From contig CAWIBS010000036.1 in assembly GCA_963834365.1 (NCBI GenBank), forward strand, positions 1-64,000: DNA of 64,000 nt, in the 5' to 3' direction. Positions 1-8,652 of this stretch are shown in pieces. Source of the DNA: CAWJAP01 sp963834365 (GTDB taxonomy: Bacteria > Acidobacteriota > Vicinamibacteria > Vicinamibacterales > Vicinamibacteraceae). The position numbers were made by a program, and so were the translations under genes. Within the stretch, counting starts at the first letter, position 1. Each line of letters starts with the position of its first letter. Below the pieces are notes generated by a model. It saw only the letters and a program-made list of their open reading frames with translations, made no database searches and was not told where the DNA came from.

Positions 1-604
1 CAATCCCCATCGCCCTGGTCGGCCGCCAGCTCGTGCAAGATAGCCAGTTCCAGCCAGCCCGATCGGTCAGCGATGCCGTGAGGGCGGAGCTGCTCGAGTC
101 CGGCGTCCATCGACCCACGTCGCGATCCAGAACGGTTCGCCCGAACTCTTCTATGCCGCCTCGGCTGTCCTACTGCAGCTGCACAAGGCAGACGTTACAT
201 TCTAGTGGACCGCGTGTGGTTGAACTTCTTCGGTGAACGATGGCACCCCTCCGGTCGCGAGGACGGCCTGTTGGAGTTCCATGCCGGGCGACCATCCGGA
301 GCGCCGCCGGCGCTCGTGTGCGTTCCCAATGGTGCCAGCGACCTGTGCGCGTGGCTCGTTCTTCGTCCGCCGTCGCCGAGTGCCCGATAAATGCACGCTC
401 GGAACCTGCGCTGAACGGGCATGTCGTTGGATCGGCTTGATCCAGTTCCGGGGACATCTTCCGAAAGCGATCGCTCATTAGGACGGAAGCGGCGCGCAAG
501 AGCAGGCGCTTGAGGATTACTCCTGGGCAGTCGCCAAGGGTTTACTGACTGCTGTTCCTTCAGGCCCGCCTGAACAACTGGCCGCCTGGCGAGTCCATCC
601 GACC
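1..604. other. No supported gene; degenerate sequence
   Basis: Short open frames exist on both strands here, but none shows a recognisable domain, a ribosome site or codon use like the neighbouring genes. The stretch reads as decayed accessory sequence continuous with the gene remnants that follow. Confidence 0.5.
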
Positions 605-899
605 TTGCGGTGGGCGCGCGTGGTAGGCGCACTCGCGATTCACCCGCATGAACATTGCGCCGACCTTTCGGCGAAATCAACTCGAGGAAGAATTTGCAGT
701 CGGCGGTCCTGCCGCGTGACCGCCGGTGGGCTGTCAGGCGACCGCATGCACCGGATCCCCGTTGTCCTGTCTTACGCGCTCTGCCACGCGGGCACCCTCG
801 TCGTGATCGCCGTCCGCCGTTGCCAACCGCAGGTGTCTCCATGGACCGCAGGCGACAACGATCTCTTCACCGCCCTCGCGGCATGTGCGCGGCTCGTGA

Positions 900-1443
900 G
901 CGGCGGCGTGCGGTCTCTTGGCTCGATCGGGATCGATGGGGCAGGTGGCGTGCGTGCGGATGGCCCGTGCGTCGACGACATCAACCGCTATGTCGATTGT
1001 GCCAACGGGACGGTGACCGACACCGTGACGGGGTTGATCTGGCTGAAACAGGCGGACTGCCTGGCGAATACCAGCTGGGCGGCAGCCAATCAGGTAGCGG
1101 GCGGACTGCAGCACGGCGATTGTGGCTTAACGGACCGCTCCTCGCCGGGCGACTGGCCGTTGCCAACAAAGGACGAATGGGCGGCGACTATCGCGCGGGC
1201 GGTCGCCTTGGACTGCGTGTTGGGACTGTTGTCCGGGCCCGCGCTGACGAACGACGCCGGAGTGGCGTGCTACAACGTTGGCGGGTCGTCGTTTACGGGC
1301 GTAGCGGCGGACTTCTACTGGTCGAGCACGACCAACGAGGAGTTCCCGTTCAAAGCCTGGCTCGCAAACCTCATCGACGGCTACATCGCCACTTCGAACT
1401 TCCACGCCAAGAACGACGGCTCCTTGCGTGTGTGGCCGCGAGG
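900..1443 (+). pseudogene. DUF1566 (Lcl-like) domain protein remnant
   Basis: Within a frame open from 605 to 2119, about 170 residues look like a DUF1566/Lcl C-terminal domain: a PCVDDINRYVDCANGTVTD stretch, then TGLIWLKQADC, WPLPTKDEW, FYWSSTTNE and a closing SLRVWPRG. This family is common in secreted lipoproteins and surface proteins of unknown function; the W-L-P and WSST motifs are its hallmarks. No signal peptide or credible start precedes it, and the frame afterwards runs into low-complexity Arg-rich sequence and then an unrelated hydrolase piece. I read it as the 3' part of a broken gene. Confidence 0.6.
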
Positions 1444-1739
1444 CGGAACGCGGTCAGTGGCCGCTGAAGGAAGGGCGGCGGGGGAGCGGGCCTCACAGCG
1501 ACGCGGCTCGCAGCCGCTCCAGCTTCTCCGCGGGCGTCTTCGCCGACGCCTCCAGCCACCTCCGCACGTCGCGCACCCTCAGCTGGTGCTGGACCGCGGG
1601 CCCAAGCTCGGTCGGCGCCTCATCGCTCACCGAGCCGCACAAGCCGCACCGTCGCCGTGCCGGGAATCCCGGGCATCCGGAGCGCGTCGGCGAGCCTCGC
1701 CAAGGCGCGGCGAGCTGCGTGGTAGTTGTGTCGGCCTCT

Positions 1740-2119
1740 CGGGATGCCTGCGCTCGGCATCGACCACCGCAATGCCGATTGGGGGCGTGGTCGCCCGTAG
1801 TTACGCTGCCGAGTTTGCGGGCGTAGCGGGCATTGTCCTCGTGGACGCGCTGCACGAAGACAGCACTCAATTCAACACGACTGTGAACCGTTGGGTCCGG
1901 GTTCGCGAGTCATCAACCGGCAAGACCGTTCCGGAACCTGCAATTGGCACAGCGAGTCCGACAAACCCGCCGGACGACTTCCTGGCCGATGAACTTCAGA
2001 AACTACACGACGCTCGCTCGCGTCGAAGCGCGACGCTCGGTGACATACCCCTCTTCGTCATCGCGGCGGGTAGGCGCGAACAGCCACCAGGTACTCAGAC
2101 AGTTTTTGGGCTGCGCTGA
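1740..2119 (+). pseudogene. Alpha/beta-hydrolase C-terminal fragment
   Basis: The last 115 or so residues of the same open frame (start 605) resemble the region after the nucleophile elbow of an alpha/beta hydrolase: IGGVVARSYAAEF followed by GIVLVDALHEDS, as in many epoxide hydrolase or esterase-like proteins (GG-x-x-x-R, then VLVDA-H). A later segment DIPLFVIAAGRRE matches the strand before the catalytic His. The nucleophile Ser and the N-terminal half are missing and the frame ends at 2119 before a catalytic His, so this is a fragment. It is joined to DUF1566 sequence by chance readthrough, not as a functional fusion. Confidence 0.5.
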
Positions 2120-2357
2120 GGGCGGAAAGAGACGCCCAAGGCGCCGATCTCGCGCGCCTATCCAACAGCGGCGTGTTGATCCGGGCTGAGCGTAGCGGAC
2201 ACAACGTTCAGACGGACGAGCCTGACGTCGTGGCGAGGACGATCAGGATGGCGCTCGACGCCGTCAAAGGCCGCGCCGCATCTGTTCCGAGGCAGTGAGC
2301 CGATAAGCCGCCTGCCGTCCGTGTGGCGTTTGTGCGTGCGGGTTCGTGACTCCCGCA

Positions 2358-2612
2358 AAACGACAGGACTCTATCGGGAGTGACCCGGCGCACCAGCCGC
2401 GTGAATGAGCGGCAGGGTGAGTCGCCGGGTCAGTTTCGATAGAGCCGTTTGAACGAGGCCGCTGGCGTCTGCGGCGGACGCGGTCGAGTTATGGGGTTTG
2501 AATCGACCGAGCGAGGCAGGTTCCAGGGCGCTGGTGCCGTCGCGGCGCATCACCGGAGCGATCGTGACGCCGGAACATCGCCGTCACTGAGGCTAACCGC
2601 GCCGATCGAATC
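2358..2612. repeat. 255-bp direct repeat, copy 1
   Basis: This segment is identical base for base to 7909-8163. It contains an imperfect inverted repeat with 22-bp arms (2369-2390 and 2423-2444, beginning CTCTATCG and ending CGATAGAG) around a 32-bp spacer. Its right end lies about 95 bp from the stop codon of the IS91-type transposase. The two copies bracket about 5.3 kb holding the insertion sequence and several small genes. Confidence 0.9.
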
Positions 2613-2705
2613 GTCGTTGTGGACGATGTTCCCAGCAGCGGGCGGACCGCTCGCGTATCGGCGGGCGAGCGCCGACGGTCTGAGCGGATCGAACGAGCAT
2701 GTCGA

Positions 2706-3889
2706 TCACGAGCGGTCAAAGACGGCCCCCTCAGCGATGGTGTACGCGGGAATCTGAAACGCCGTCAGTCGGTCGATCACGACCATCATCCCGCCACAGC
2801 GGGGACACGACCAGGAGGCCGAGGGGACGGGCTTCTCGACGGTCCGTCTCGCGTGCGCGGGTGGGGATGCCAGCGCTCGCCGGCAGACGGGGAGATCGCG
2901 GGCCCGGCATCGATGCGCCAGAAACCCAAAGAAGCGGATCCGGACGAAGCCCTTCGGGAGCACGTGCAGGGAGAAGCGACGGAGGAATTCGTCGGTGCTG
3001 ACGGTCATGGTCCGGACCTGACTGCCATGGGCGTAGTCCTTCCAGCGAAACGTGACGCCGTCGTCGGTGACATTCGACGAACCGATGGTTTGAAATCGCG
3101 ACACGATGCGTGTAACGCGCGAGGTAGTGCAGCACGTGCTCGGGTCCCCCGAAGGGCGGTTTCGCGTAGACGACCCAGTCCTGGCGAAACAGCGGGCGGA
3201 GGGACGCACGAAACGCCTGGTCGTTCGCGAGCGGCAGAAGATCGCCCGGAAAGACCAGCCGGCCGCGACGAAAGGCCTCCTTCAGTCCGGCGACAAACTT
3301 CCCGCGAAACACACGACTCAGGACCTTCACCGGGAGGAAGAACGATAGCGCGGATGGACCCAGTGCGCCCGGTCGGGCGAGAGCCTCCGACGGGACGACG
3401 CAGTGGACGTGCGGGTGGTGCAGAGGGTCTGCCCCAGGTGTGGAGGACGCTGAGAAAGCCGATCGCGGCGCCGAGATGTTTCGGGTCCGCGGCAATCTCG
3501 AGGAGCGTGGCGGCACTCGCCTGGAAGAGCAGATCGTAGACGACCCGTTTATTCTGCAGGGCCAGCCACGAGAGCTCATGCGGGAGCGTGAAGACGACGT
3601 GGTGGTAGCCGACCGGGAGGAGTTCGGCCTGCCGAGCGGCGAGCCACCGATTGCGCGCGTGCGTCAGGCACTTCGGGCAGTGCCGATTGCGACACGAGTT
3701 AAAGGAGATGGCGCGATGTCCGCAGGCGGCACAGCGATCGAGATGCCCGCCCAACGCGGCGGTCCGACAGCGCTCGATCGCCCGCAGGACACGGAGGTGC
3801 TGCGCGGTCAGCCAGACGCGATGGGTCTCGATGAAGCGTGTGCCGTATCGACGGATGATGTCAGCCACCTCGAAGGGTGGCCGGGTCAC
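2706..3889 (-). CDS. IS91-family transposase (two frameshifts)
   Basis: Rolling-circle transposase of the Y2/HUH class. From the N-terminus: a zinc-finger region with CAACGHRAISFNSCRNRHC, the phrase HTWG, an HPHVHCVVP segment that supplies the metal-binding HUH pair, and the catalytic segment HYLARYTHRVAISN with its tyrosine. A C-terminal PRCGG remains. The reading frame changes twice, near 3425 (between HTWG and HPHVH) and near 3070 (after the Tyr motif), so the protein is not made intact from this sequence. GTG start 3889 overlaps the integrase stop (GTGA), indicating coupled translation. The C-terminus ends near the 255-bp repeat. Confidence 0.85.
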
Positions 3890-4780
3890 CGCTTGCGCAG
3901 CCGGCGCGTTCGGCGGACGGTGTCGGCCGGAGACACGGGCATCGCATCAAGCGGATTGGCGACAGCCTGGAGATGGCGCTGCGACAAGTGCAGGTAGATG
4001 ACCGTGTGCTCGAGTTTGACGTGACCGAGCAAGAGCTGCACCGTGCGCAAGTCCGCGCCCGCTTCCACGAGGTGCGACGCGTACGAATGCCGCAGGAGAT
4101 GGGGCGACACCCGTTTCTCCAATTGGGCGCGGGTGGCGGCGATGCGACAGGCCTCCCAGACGACCTTCGGGGTGATCGGCTTGTCGGCCCGCCAGTTCTG
4201 AATCGTGCCGGGGAACAACCACGTCTTCGGCCGCATCCAGCGGTAGTACACGCGGAGCGTCTCCAGCAGCGTCGCGCTGAGCGGGCACGTACCGATCGCG
4301 ACCGCCCTTCCCGTGCTGAATGTGAATCAGCATGCGGCGACTGTCGATGTCCCGGACCTGCAGATGCCGCAGCTCGGCATTCCGCATGCCCGTCGAGTAC
4401 AGGACCATGAGCATCGTGCGATCGGTCAGGTTCCGCGCCCCATCGATCAATCGGGTGACTTCGTCCGTGGTGAGGATCGCCGGGAGCCGGCGTGGGACCT
4501 TCGGAAAGGGAAGGTCTTCCAGCATGTACGGGCGCTTCAGCGTTTTTACGAAGAAGAACCGGAGCGCCGATACGTGGAGCTTCACTGTCCGCGGCCCGAG
4601 CTTCCGCTCGCGCAGCAGGTACGCCTGATACGTCCGCAGGTGGCTCTGATTGAGTTGGTCCGGCGGCGTGCGAAAGTACTTGGCGAATCGCTCGACGGCC
4701 TGGATGTAGGACTGAATGGTGGTCTTGGCGTAGTTGCGCCGCTGGAGTTCCTCCAGCATCGCTTGTCTGAGATGGGTCAC
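3886..4780 (-). CDS. Tyrosine recombinase of IS91-type element (one frameshift)
   Basis: Phage-integrase family protein. The N-terminal SAM-like core-binding region (LEELQRRNYAKTTIQSYI) is followed by a catalytic domain with the Arg box STGMRNAELRHL, the HLLRHSYASH box, GHVKLEHT and the nucleophile in TVIYLHLS. I chose GTG 4780 because a strong AAGGAGG lies just upstream; an ATG at 4801 has no such site. The frame breaks near 4285, after YVPAQRDA; downstream the other frame continues with YYRWMRPKTWLFPG. The stop overlaps the transposase start. Integrases of this type accompany IS91 transposases. Confidence 0.82.
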
Positions 4781-4871
4781 AGGAACCTCCTTGTGACCCA
4801 CACGCTACCCGGCTGGCCGAGCGCGGCTCACGCGTAGCGTCCGCCGCGCCAGCGGCTTTGTTCAAACGCCG

Positions 4872-4913
4872 AAGGGACTTCCGACCTGCTCGGGCCCGGA
4901 TAGAAAGTCCCTT
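4872..4913. other. Hairpin at the end of the IS91-type element
   Basis: Perfect 9-bp arms AAGGGACTT (4872-4880) and AAGTCCCTT (4905-4913) around a 24-base loop. It lies about 90 bp upstream of the integrase start, where one end of the element is expected. Just after it is GGCAGGACCTATCG, echoed at 7118 (GGCAGGACTTATGG) and within both copies of the 255-bp repeat (GACAGGACTCTATCG). Confidence 0.5.
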
Positions 4914-5158
4914 GGCGACAAGGCAGGACCTATCGACTGAGCGCGAAACGGAGGGGCGCCAGTCAGTTCGCCGGCGCGAGGCGTTCCAGTTCGGACGGGG
5001 GACCAGTCGCAGGCGGCGTCCCCCCGTTCGCTTGATTCACAAGCGTTCTGACTACGACAAGCACCTGATGATATGCGGATGGCAGCCGTCAACGCCGCCG
5101 CATTAGCGGCCGCGGCTGGACAGCGCCACCGGCCGCCGCCGCTGCATTGCATGCGCTG

Positions 5159-5389
5159 TTAGACCGCACGCGTTGAATGAGGAGACTCGGCTTGTGTTTC
5201 CAGGACCGGCGCTGGTGCGTCTTTGAATTTGTCGTACTTCACGAGAAGAGTCCCAGCGGACAGAAGAACTGGAAACGCCACCTTTTGCACCACCGCCGGA
5301 ATGTCGAGCATGCGTATTTCCGACCGATAGCGCGTCAGCACAAACGCCGCGTCGAAGAAGCCTGGGCGTTTTCGTCCACTCCGCTTCAT
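5159..5389 (-). CDS. Hypothetical 76-aa protein
   Basis: A short frame beginning MKRSGRKRPGFFDAAF, basic at the N-terminus with a hydrophobic middle (IPAVVQKVAFPVLLSAGTLL), then a charged tail KYDKFKDAPAPV. The phrase resembles the C-terminal tail seen on some small cupin-like proteins, but I cannot assign a family. It begins 44 bp after the cold-shock gene on the same strand, so it may share that transcript. No clear ribosome site precedes the ATG. It could equally be a fragment or non-coding. Confidence 0.25.
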   Translation of the reverse strand: MKRSGRKRPGFFDAAFVLTRYRSEIRMLDIPAVVQKVAFPVLLSAGTLLVKYDKFKDAPAPVLETQAESPHSTRAV

Positions 5390-5432
5390 CGAATCAAAGT
5401 GAGCTGTGAGGAAGCACTCGAGCTCCGTTCTC

Positions 5433-5636
5433 TTACGTCGTGGTGCGCTTGACGTTCGCCGCCCGAGGACCCTTCGGACTGTCGGCAGCTTCGAACTCGA
5501 CTCCATCGCCCTCGCGCAGATCTGCGATGCCCTCGCCATAGATAGCGCTTTGGTGAAAGAAATATTCTTGCCCCATCTCACTCTTGATGAACCCAAAGCC
5601 TTTGTCCACTCGCAGCGTCCGAATTGTCCCTATCAT
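5433..5636 (-). CDS. CspA-family cold-shock protein
   Basis: A 67-residue single OB-fold protein that binds single-stranded RNA/DNA. RNP1 is visible as KGFGFIKSE and RNP2 as EYFFHQSA; the length matches the family (65-70 aa). The N-terminus MIGTIRTLRVDKG differs from the usual MxxGxVKWF: the surface Trp and Phe are replaced, a divergent-clade pattern. The start is supported by GGAG eight bases upstream. It lies among other small genes between the two copies of the 255-bp repeat, separated from the RRM gene by about 180 bp, so it probably has its own promoter. Confidence 0.9.
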   Translation of the reverse strand: MIGTIRTLRVDKGFGFIKSEMGQEYFFHQSAIYGEGIADLREGDGVEFEAADSPKGPRAANVKRTTT

Positions 5637-5815
5637 TTATCCATCTCCGATTTCTGGTTTCTGACCATCGGTGTCGAGTTCAACTCGACCGATGGCATGA
5701 CTTGTTTGGTTGACCTGACCCGTCGCCGCGCTCCTGTGCCGAATAGCAGGTAAGGCAGCGCGACGCGGTGGAGGGGCAAGGCTGGCGCTCTGTCTCCCAC
5801 GGCCTTCGCACTTGC

Positions 5816-6124
5816 TTACCAACGCGGCTCGGAGCGACGTCGCGATTCGCCGCCGCCGAACCCCCCGGCGTACGCGGGCTTCGGCCGCGCTTCGTTGACG
5901 GAGAGACTGCGCCCCCCAAGCTGATATTCATTCAGCTCTGCGATCGCCTTCTGCGCCTCGTCATCGCTGCTCATCTCAACGAACGCAAACCCGCGCGCCC
6001 GCCCCGTGGCCATGTCGCGCATCACCTTCACCGTTTCCACGGTGCCGGCACGGGCGAACAGGTCCTGGAGCTCCGCTTCTCCGGTTTCATACGGGAAATT
6101 TCCGACATACAACTTTCGACCCAT
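5816..6124 (-). CDS. RRM-domain RNA-binding protein
   Basis: A 102-residue protein with one RNA recognition motif: RNP2 is KLYVGNF at residues 4-10 and RNP1 is RGFAFVEM in the middle, followed by a Gly/Arg-rich tail (GGFGGGESRRRSEPRW). Bacterial single-RRM proteins of this size (Rbp in cyanobacteria and others) are often cold-induced. GAGGAG seven bases upstream supports the start. The 5' region is long and contains a 14-bp perfect palindrome (6160-6173), compatible with post-transcriptional control as in cold-shock mRNAs. The pairing with a CspA gene next door fits a shared stress role (inference). Confidence 0.92.
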   Translation of the reverse strand: MGRKLYVGNFPYETGEAELQDLFARAGTVETVKVMRDMATGRARGFAFVEMSSDDEAQKAIAELNEYQLGGRSLSVNEARPKPAYAGGFGGGESRRRSEPRW

Positions 6125-6316
6125 GATGTGACTCCTCTGCCGCGAAACGCGACATCAACGCCGCCTAGGCGGCGCACAGTTTCCACGGCCTCGAAGGGAT
6201 GAGCCGTGGTCCGGAATGTCGTCTCGTAGCTAGGAACTCGGGGAGGAGCGAGTCAGGAGAGGCTCGTTACGCCAGGAATCAGCAGAGCACGCGGCAAGAT
6301 CCGATACACAAGTATA
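6125..6316 (-). promoter_or_regulatory. Possible promoter and long 5' leader of the RRM gene
   Basis: On the minus strand a TATACT hexamer (6316-6311) could be the -10 box, giving a leader of about 180 nt before the ATG at 6124. The leader contains the perfect palindrome GCCGCCTAGGCGGC (6160-6173). I see no convincing -35 box. Tentative. Confidence 0.3.
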
Positions 6317-6651
6317 CATCATGCGGAGGATGACGCGTATTTTGCGACTGACCCCGAGCGCCAGAGGTGTTTCCGGGAGAACGGTGTTGAGCGCCCGAAG
6401 GTCGACCGGTCAGTCCTGAAAAACGGCGCACTGGCTCTCGAATCGCGACCTGGGGATGGAAATCCCCTTCGCGACTACCCAGGACCGAGCTGGCCGTCAA
6501 TTCGGCGGCGGCCCTGCCTCACAGCGTTGACTATTGGAACAGTTCCTGTTTGAGCGGCAATAGTGGGTGTGCCGCCGACTGGGTCGCCGACGGCGAGGCG
6601 GTCGCGGCCCGAACGATTGGCGATTCTCGATCGGGCCGCCGCGCCCGATTG
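6317..6651. other. No supported gene
   Basis: No frame with coding character was found. The only visible structure is short palindromes such as GGGGATGGAAATCCCC near 6453. The stretch probably holds the downstream end of the gene at 6652-6930 and the promoter region of the RRM gene. Confidence 0.4.
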
Positions 6652-6930
6652 TCAGCCCTTGACGATGTTGTGAACCTCGAAGATGTCCGGCGGGTTGGCG
6701 AACTGGATGCCGGCGCCGGCGAGGATCGGCATCAGACGCTTGCCGAAGGCCTCGAACTGCTCCCGCGAGTTCCAGGTCTCGCTGACCTTAAGGTTGCCAT
6801 CCGCACCGAAGCAGACGTGGTAGTCGAGCCCGGCCGGTGGCCATTCGCCGGCGTTCTTGATCTGGCGAAGCGTCTCGTCGTACTTGTTGGCAGTGAGAGC
6901 GATGGGGCTGAAACGGACAACGATGCTCAT
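6652..6930 (-). CDS. Small ABM-like (dimeric alpha/beta barrel) protein
   Basis: A 92-residue protein starting MSIVVRFSP. The pattern of alternating strands with a HVCFGADGNLKVSETW core and a helix SREQFEAFGKRL is that of small antibiotic-biosynthesis-monooxygenase/EthD-like dimeric barrels, which include cofactor-free oxygenases and many stress-related proteins of unknown substrate. A strong GGAGG seven bases upstream of ATG 6930 fixes the start; the longer frame to 6987 has no such site. No catalytic residue set identifies a reaction. It faces away from the DUF3303 gene, which has a similar fold type. Confidence 0.7.
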   Translation of the reverse strand: MSIVVRFSPIALTANKYDETLRQIKNAGEWPPAGLDYHVCFGADGNLKVSETWNSREQFEAFGKRLMPILAGAGIQFANPPDIFEVHNIVKG

Positions 6931-7224
6931 GTTATGAACCTCCGTGATCGGCGTCTGAAAAGATCCGGCGTGATCGTGAAGCGACACGTCGTCGCTCCAA
7001 ATGATACTAGCGCAGCGGTGTGGGGAGCGGATCGGTCCTCAGCGCGGGCTGGTGTTTACCGATTTTGGGGCCGGACCCCTGGAAGCCCCCGGCGAACATC
7101 GGAAAATACTTGGCGACCAGGCAGGACTTATGGGATAGGCGGTCAGCCTACTACGCCAATGCCGTGGCGTGATATGGTGCGACGTCCGCTCCACACCCCA
7201 AAATGAAATGAGGAGAGTGTACCC

Positions 7225-7503
7225 GTGAAATTCATGCTTACGTGGCGAACGCGCCCGGGCCTCTACAAGGCGGCGTTTCAGCAGTTTCTCGAAGCCGGCG
7301 GTCCGCCGCCCAAGGGAGTGGAACAGGTTGCTCGGTATCACGTCCCCGGCTCGGTTCTGGGCTGGCACGTCCTGGAAACGAACGATATGACCGCCCTCGC
7401 CCAGCATGTGAACAATTGGGGCGACCTGATTGATATCGAACTGAATCCGATCGTCGAGGATACCCAGGCAGCAGAAGCCGCGGCCAGGGTGTTCGGCAAA
7501 TAG
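7225..7503 (+). CDS. DUF3303-like protein
   Basis: A 92-residue protein beginning MKFMLTWRTRPG, with the phrase GPPPKGVEQVARYH and a C-terminal DIELNPIVEDTQAA. The pattern matches DUF3303, a small ferredoxin-like-fold family of unknown function in soil bacteria. The GTG start at 7225 follows AGGAGAG by seven bases. It is divergent from the ABM-like gene with about 290 bp between, which also carries the GGCAGGACTTAT motif (7118-7130). Function unknown. Confidence 0.75.
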   Translation: MKFMLTWRTRPGLYKAAFQQFLEAGGPPPKGVEQVARYHVPGSVLGWHVLETNDMTALAQHVNNWGDLIDIELNPIVEDTQAAEAAARVFGK

Positions 7504-7908
7504 CAGTCCTCCCGTCGGGCGGGTTGGATCAACGCGTGCACTTGGGGTGCGGGCATGCCACCCGCACCCTGCGGCGACGAAACCGGACTGTATTCAGATA
7601 TCCGATGATCTCCCACTATTAGTTCGGCGGGTATGGACAGCGAACGCGCCAAGATGGCCGAGGCGAGCCTTCCTCGGGGGTGCGGCGTTCGTCCGCCGTC
7701 CGGCGAGCAGCCGTTCCCGCTGCCCCAACGCCGGACCTGACGGTTGCCACGCTCAAGGAGTTGGCCGACAAGTCGGCGGAATAATGGACGGCCGCACATC
7801 AAAGGCAGACCGAACCAGGCGCTGCAGCAGACAGCGGGACATGATTCGTTTGTGAGTGTTCTTAGCTCACCGCTGCCGCGGCGGCGGAAGCTTGGCGTTA
7901 CCCGCGAG
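7504..7908. other. No supported gene
   Basis: Only short shadow frames with Arg/Cys-rich translations. The sequence GGACATGATTCGTTTGTGAG near 7838 precedes the second 255-bp repeat; nothing else recognisable. Confidence 0.4.
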
Positions 7909-8163
7909 AAACGACAGGACTCTATCGGGAGTGACCCGGCGCACCAGCCGCGTGAATGAGCGGCAGGGTGAGTCGCCGGGTCAGTTTCGATAGAGCCGTT
8001 TGAACGAGGCCGCTGGCGTCTGCGGCGGACGCGGTCGAGTTATGGGGTTTGAATCGACCGAGCGAGGCAGGTTCCAGGGCGCTGGTGCCGTCGCGGCGCA
8101 TCACCGGAGCGATCGTGACGCCGGAACATCGCCGTCACTGAGGCTAACCGCGCCGATCGAATC
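7909..8163. repeat. 255-bp direct repeat, copy 2
   Basis: Identical to 2358-2612, same orientation, offset 5551 bp. The internal inverted repeat is at 7920-7941 and 7974-7995. The flanks diverge abruptly on both sides apart from a short CCCGC match on the left. It closes a segment carrying the IS91-type element and five small genes. Confidence 0.9.
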
Positions 8164-8339
8164 TCGGTGCGCTCAGTGCGCTACTCGTCTGGCTCGGCCT
8201 CGAACCGGGCCGCTCGTCGCTCGTCGCCGAGGGCTCGACCCGCTGTTTCGAAACGGCAAATGAATCCCGCGGCAAAGGCAGCGTCGAGGTCCTGATCGAG
8301 CTGACGGAAGCGCCGCTGGGATCCCCGTCGCCAGGAACC

Positions 8340-8605
8340 CCACCGCCGGCAAGGAGCCGGCTGACGCTGCGGCGGCGGCGCAGTCGCGACGCATCCAAAG
8401 GCAGCAGGACCGAGTGATCACCGTGCTGCGCCGCCCGCCGTTCGGGGCCGTCGAGATCTACCGGGTCCGGCGGGCGCTAAACGCGATCGCGGTTCGCGTC
8501 GATCCGGCGCGGCTCGCGGAGATCCGCAAACTGGCTGATGTCAAGAGCGTGCGACCACTCATCGACGAGAAACCGCACCCGGGCAACGTTCCTCCCGACT
8601 CCTGA
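8340..8605 (+). pseudogene. Orphan subtilase prodomain fragment
   Basis: The frame ending at 8605 encodes an Ala-rich helix then QRQQDRVITVLRR and YRVRRALNAIAVRVDPARLAE, ending VKSVRPLIDEK. This is the end of an inhibitor-I9-like prodomain of S8 peptidases (compare VGRAMNAITAMVRPGDVAAL in the gene that follows). It stops at TGA 8603-8605 before any catalytic domain. It is therefore the 5' remnant of a second subtilase gene, directly upstream of the intact-domain one, either a truncated tandem duplicate or a deletion product. Confidence 0.6.
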
Positions 8606-8652
8606 CCAGTCGAACCTGGAGCCACACCCTTGTTGACTTTGCACCTCGCTCG

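Larger units (their letters stand above)
2613..4915 (-). mobile_element. IS91-family insertion sequence (integrase + Y2 transposase)
   Basis: Two translationally coupled minus-strand genes, a tyrosine recombinase followed by a Y2-type (HUH) rolling-circle transposase, are the standard content of one branch of IS91 elements. These elements transpose by rolling circle without inverted ends or target duplication, so the limits are approximate. The left limit is set at the end of the 255-bp repeat and the right limit at a perfect hairpin (4872-4913) upstream of the integrase. Both genes carry frameshifts. Confidence 0.75.

Noticed and set aside
5152..5166. GTTAGAC resembling an integron attC core site near small genes
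   Set aside because: No complementary GTCTAAC-type partner at the expected distance, and no such sites after the other small genes; no integron integrase in the window.
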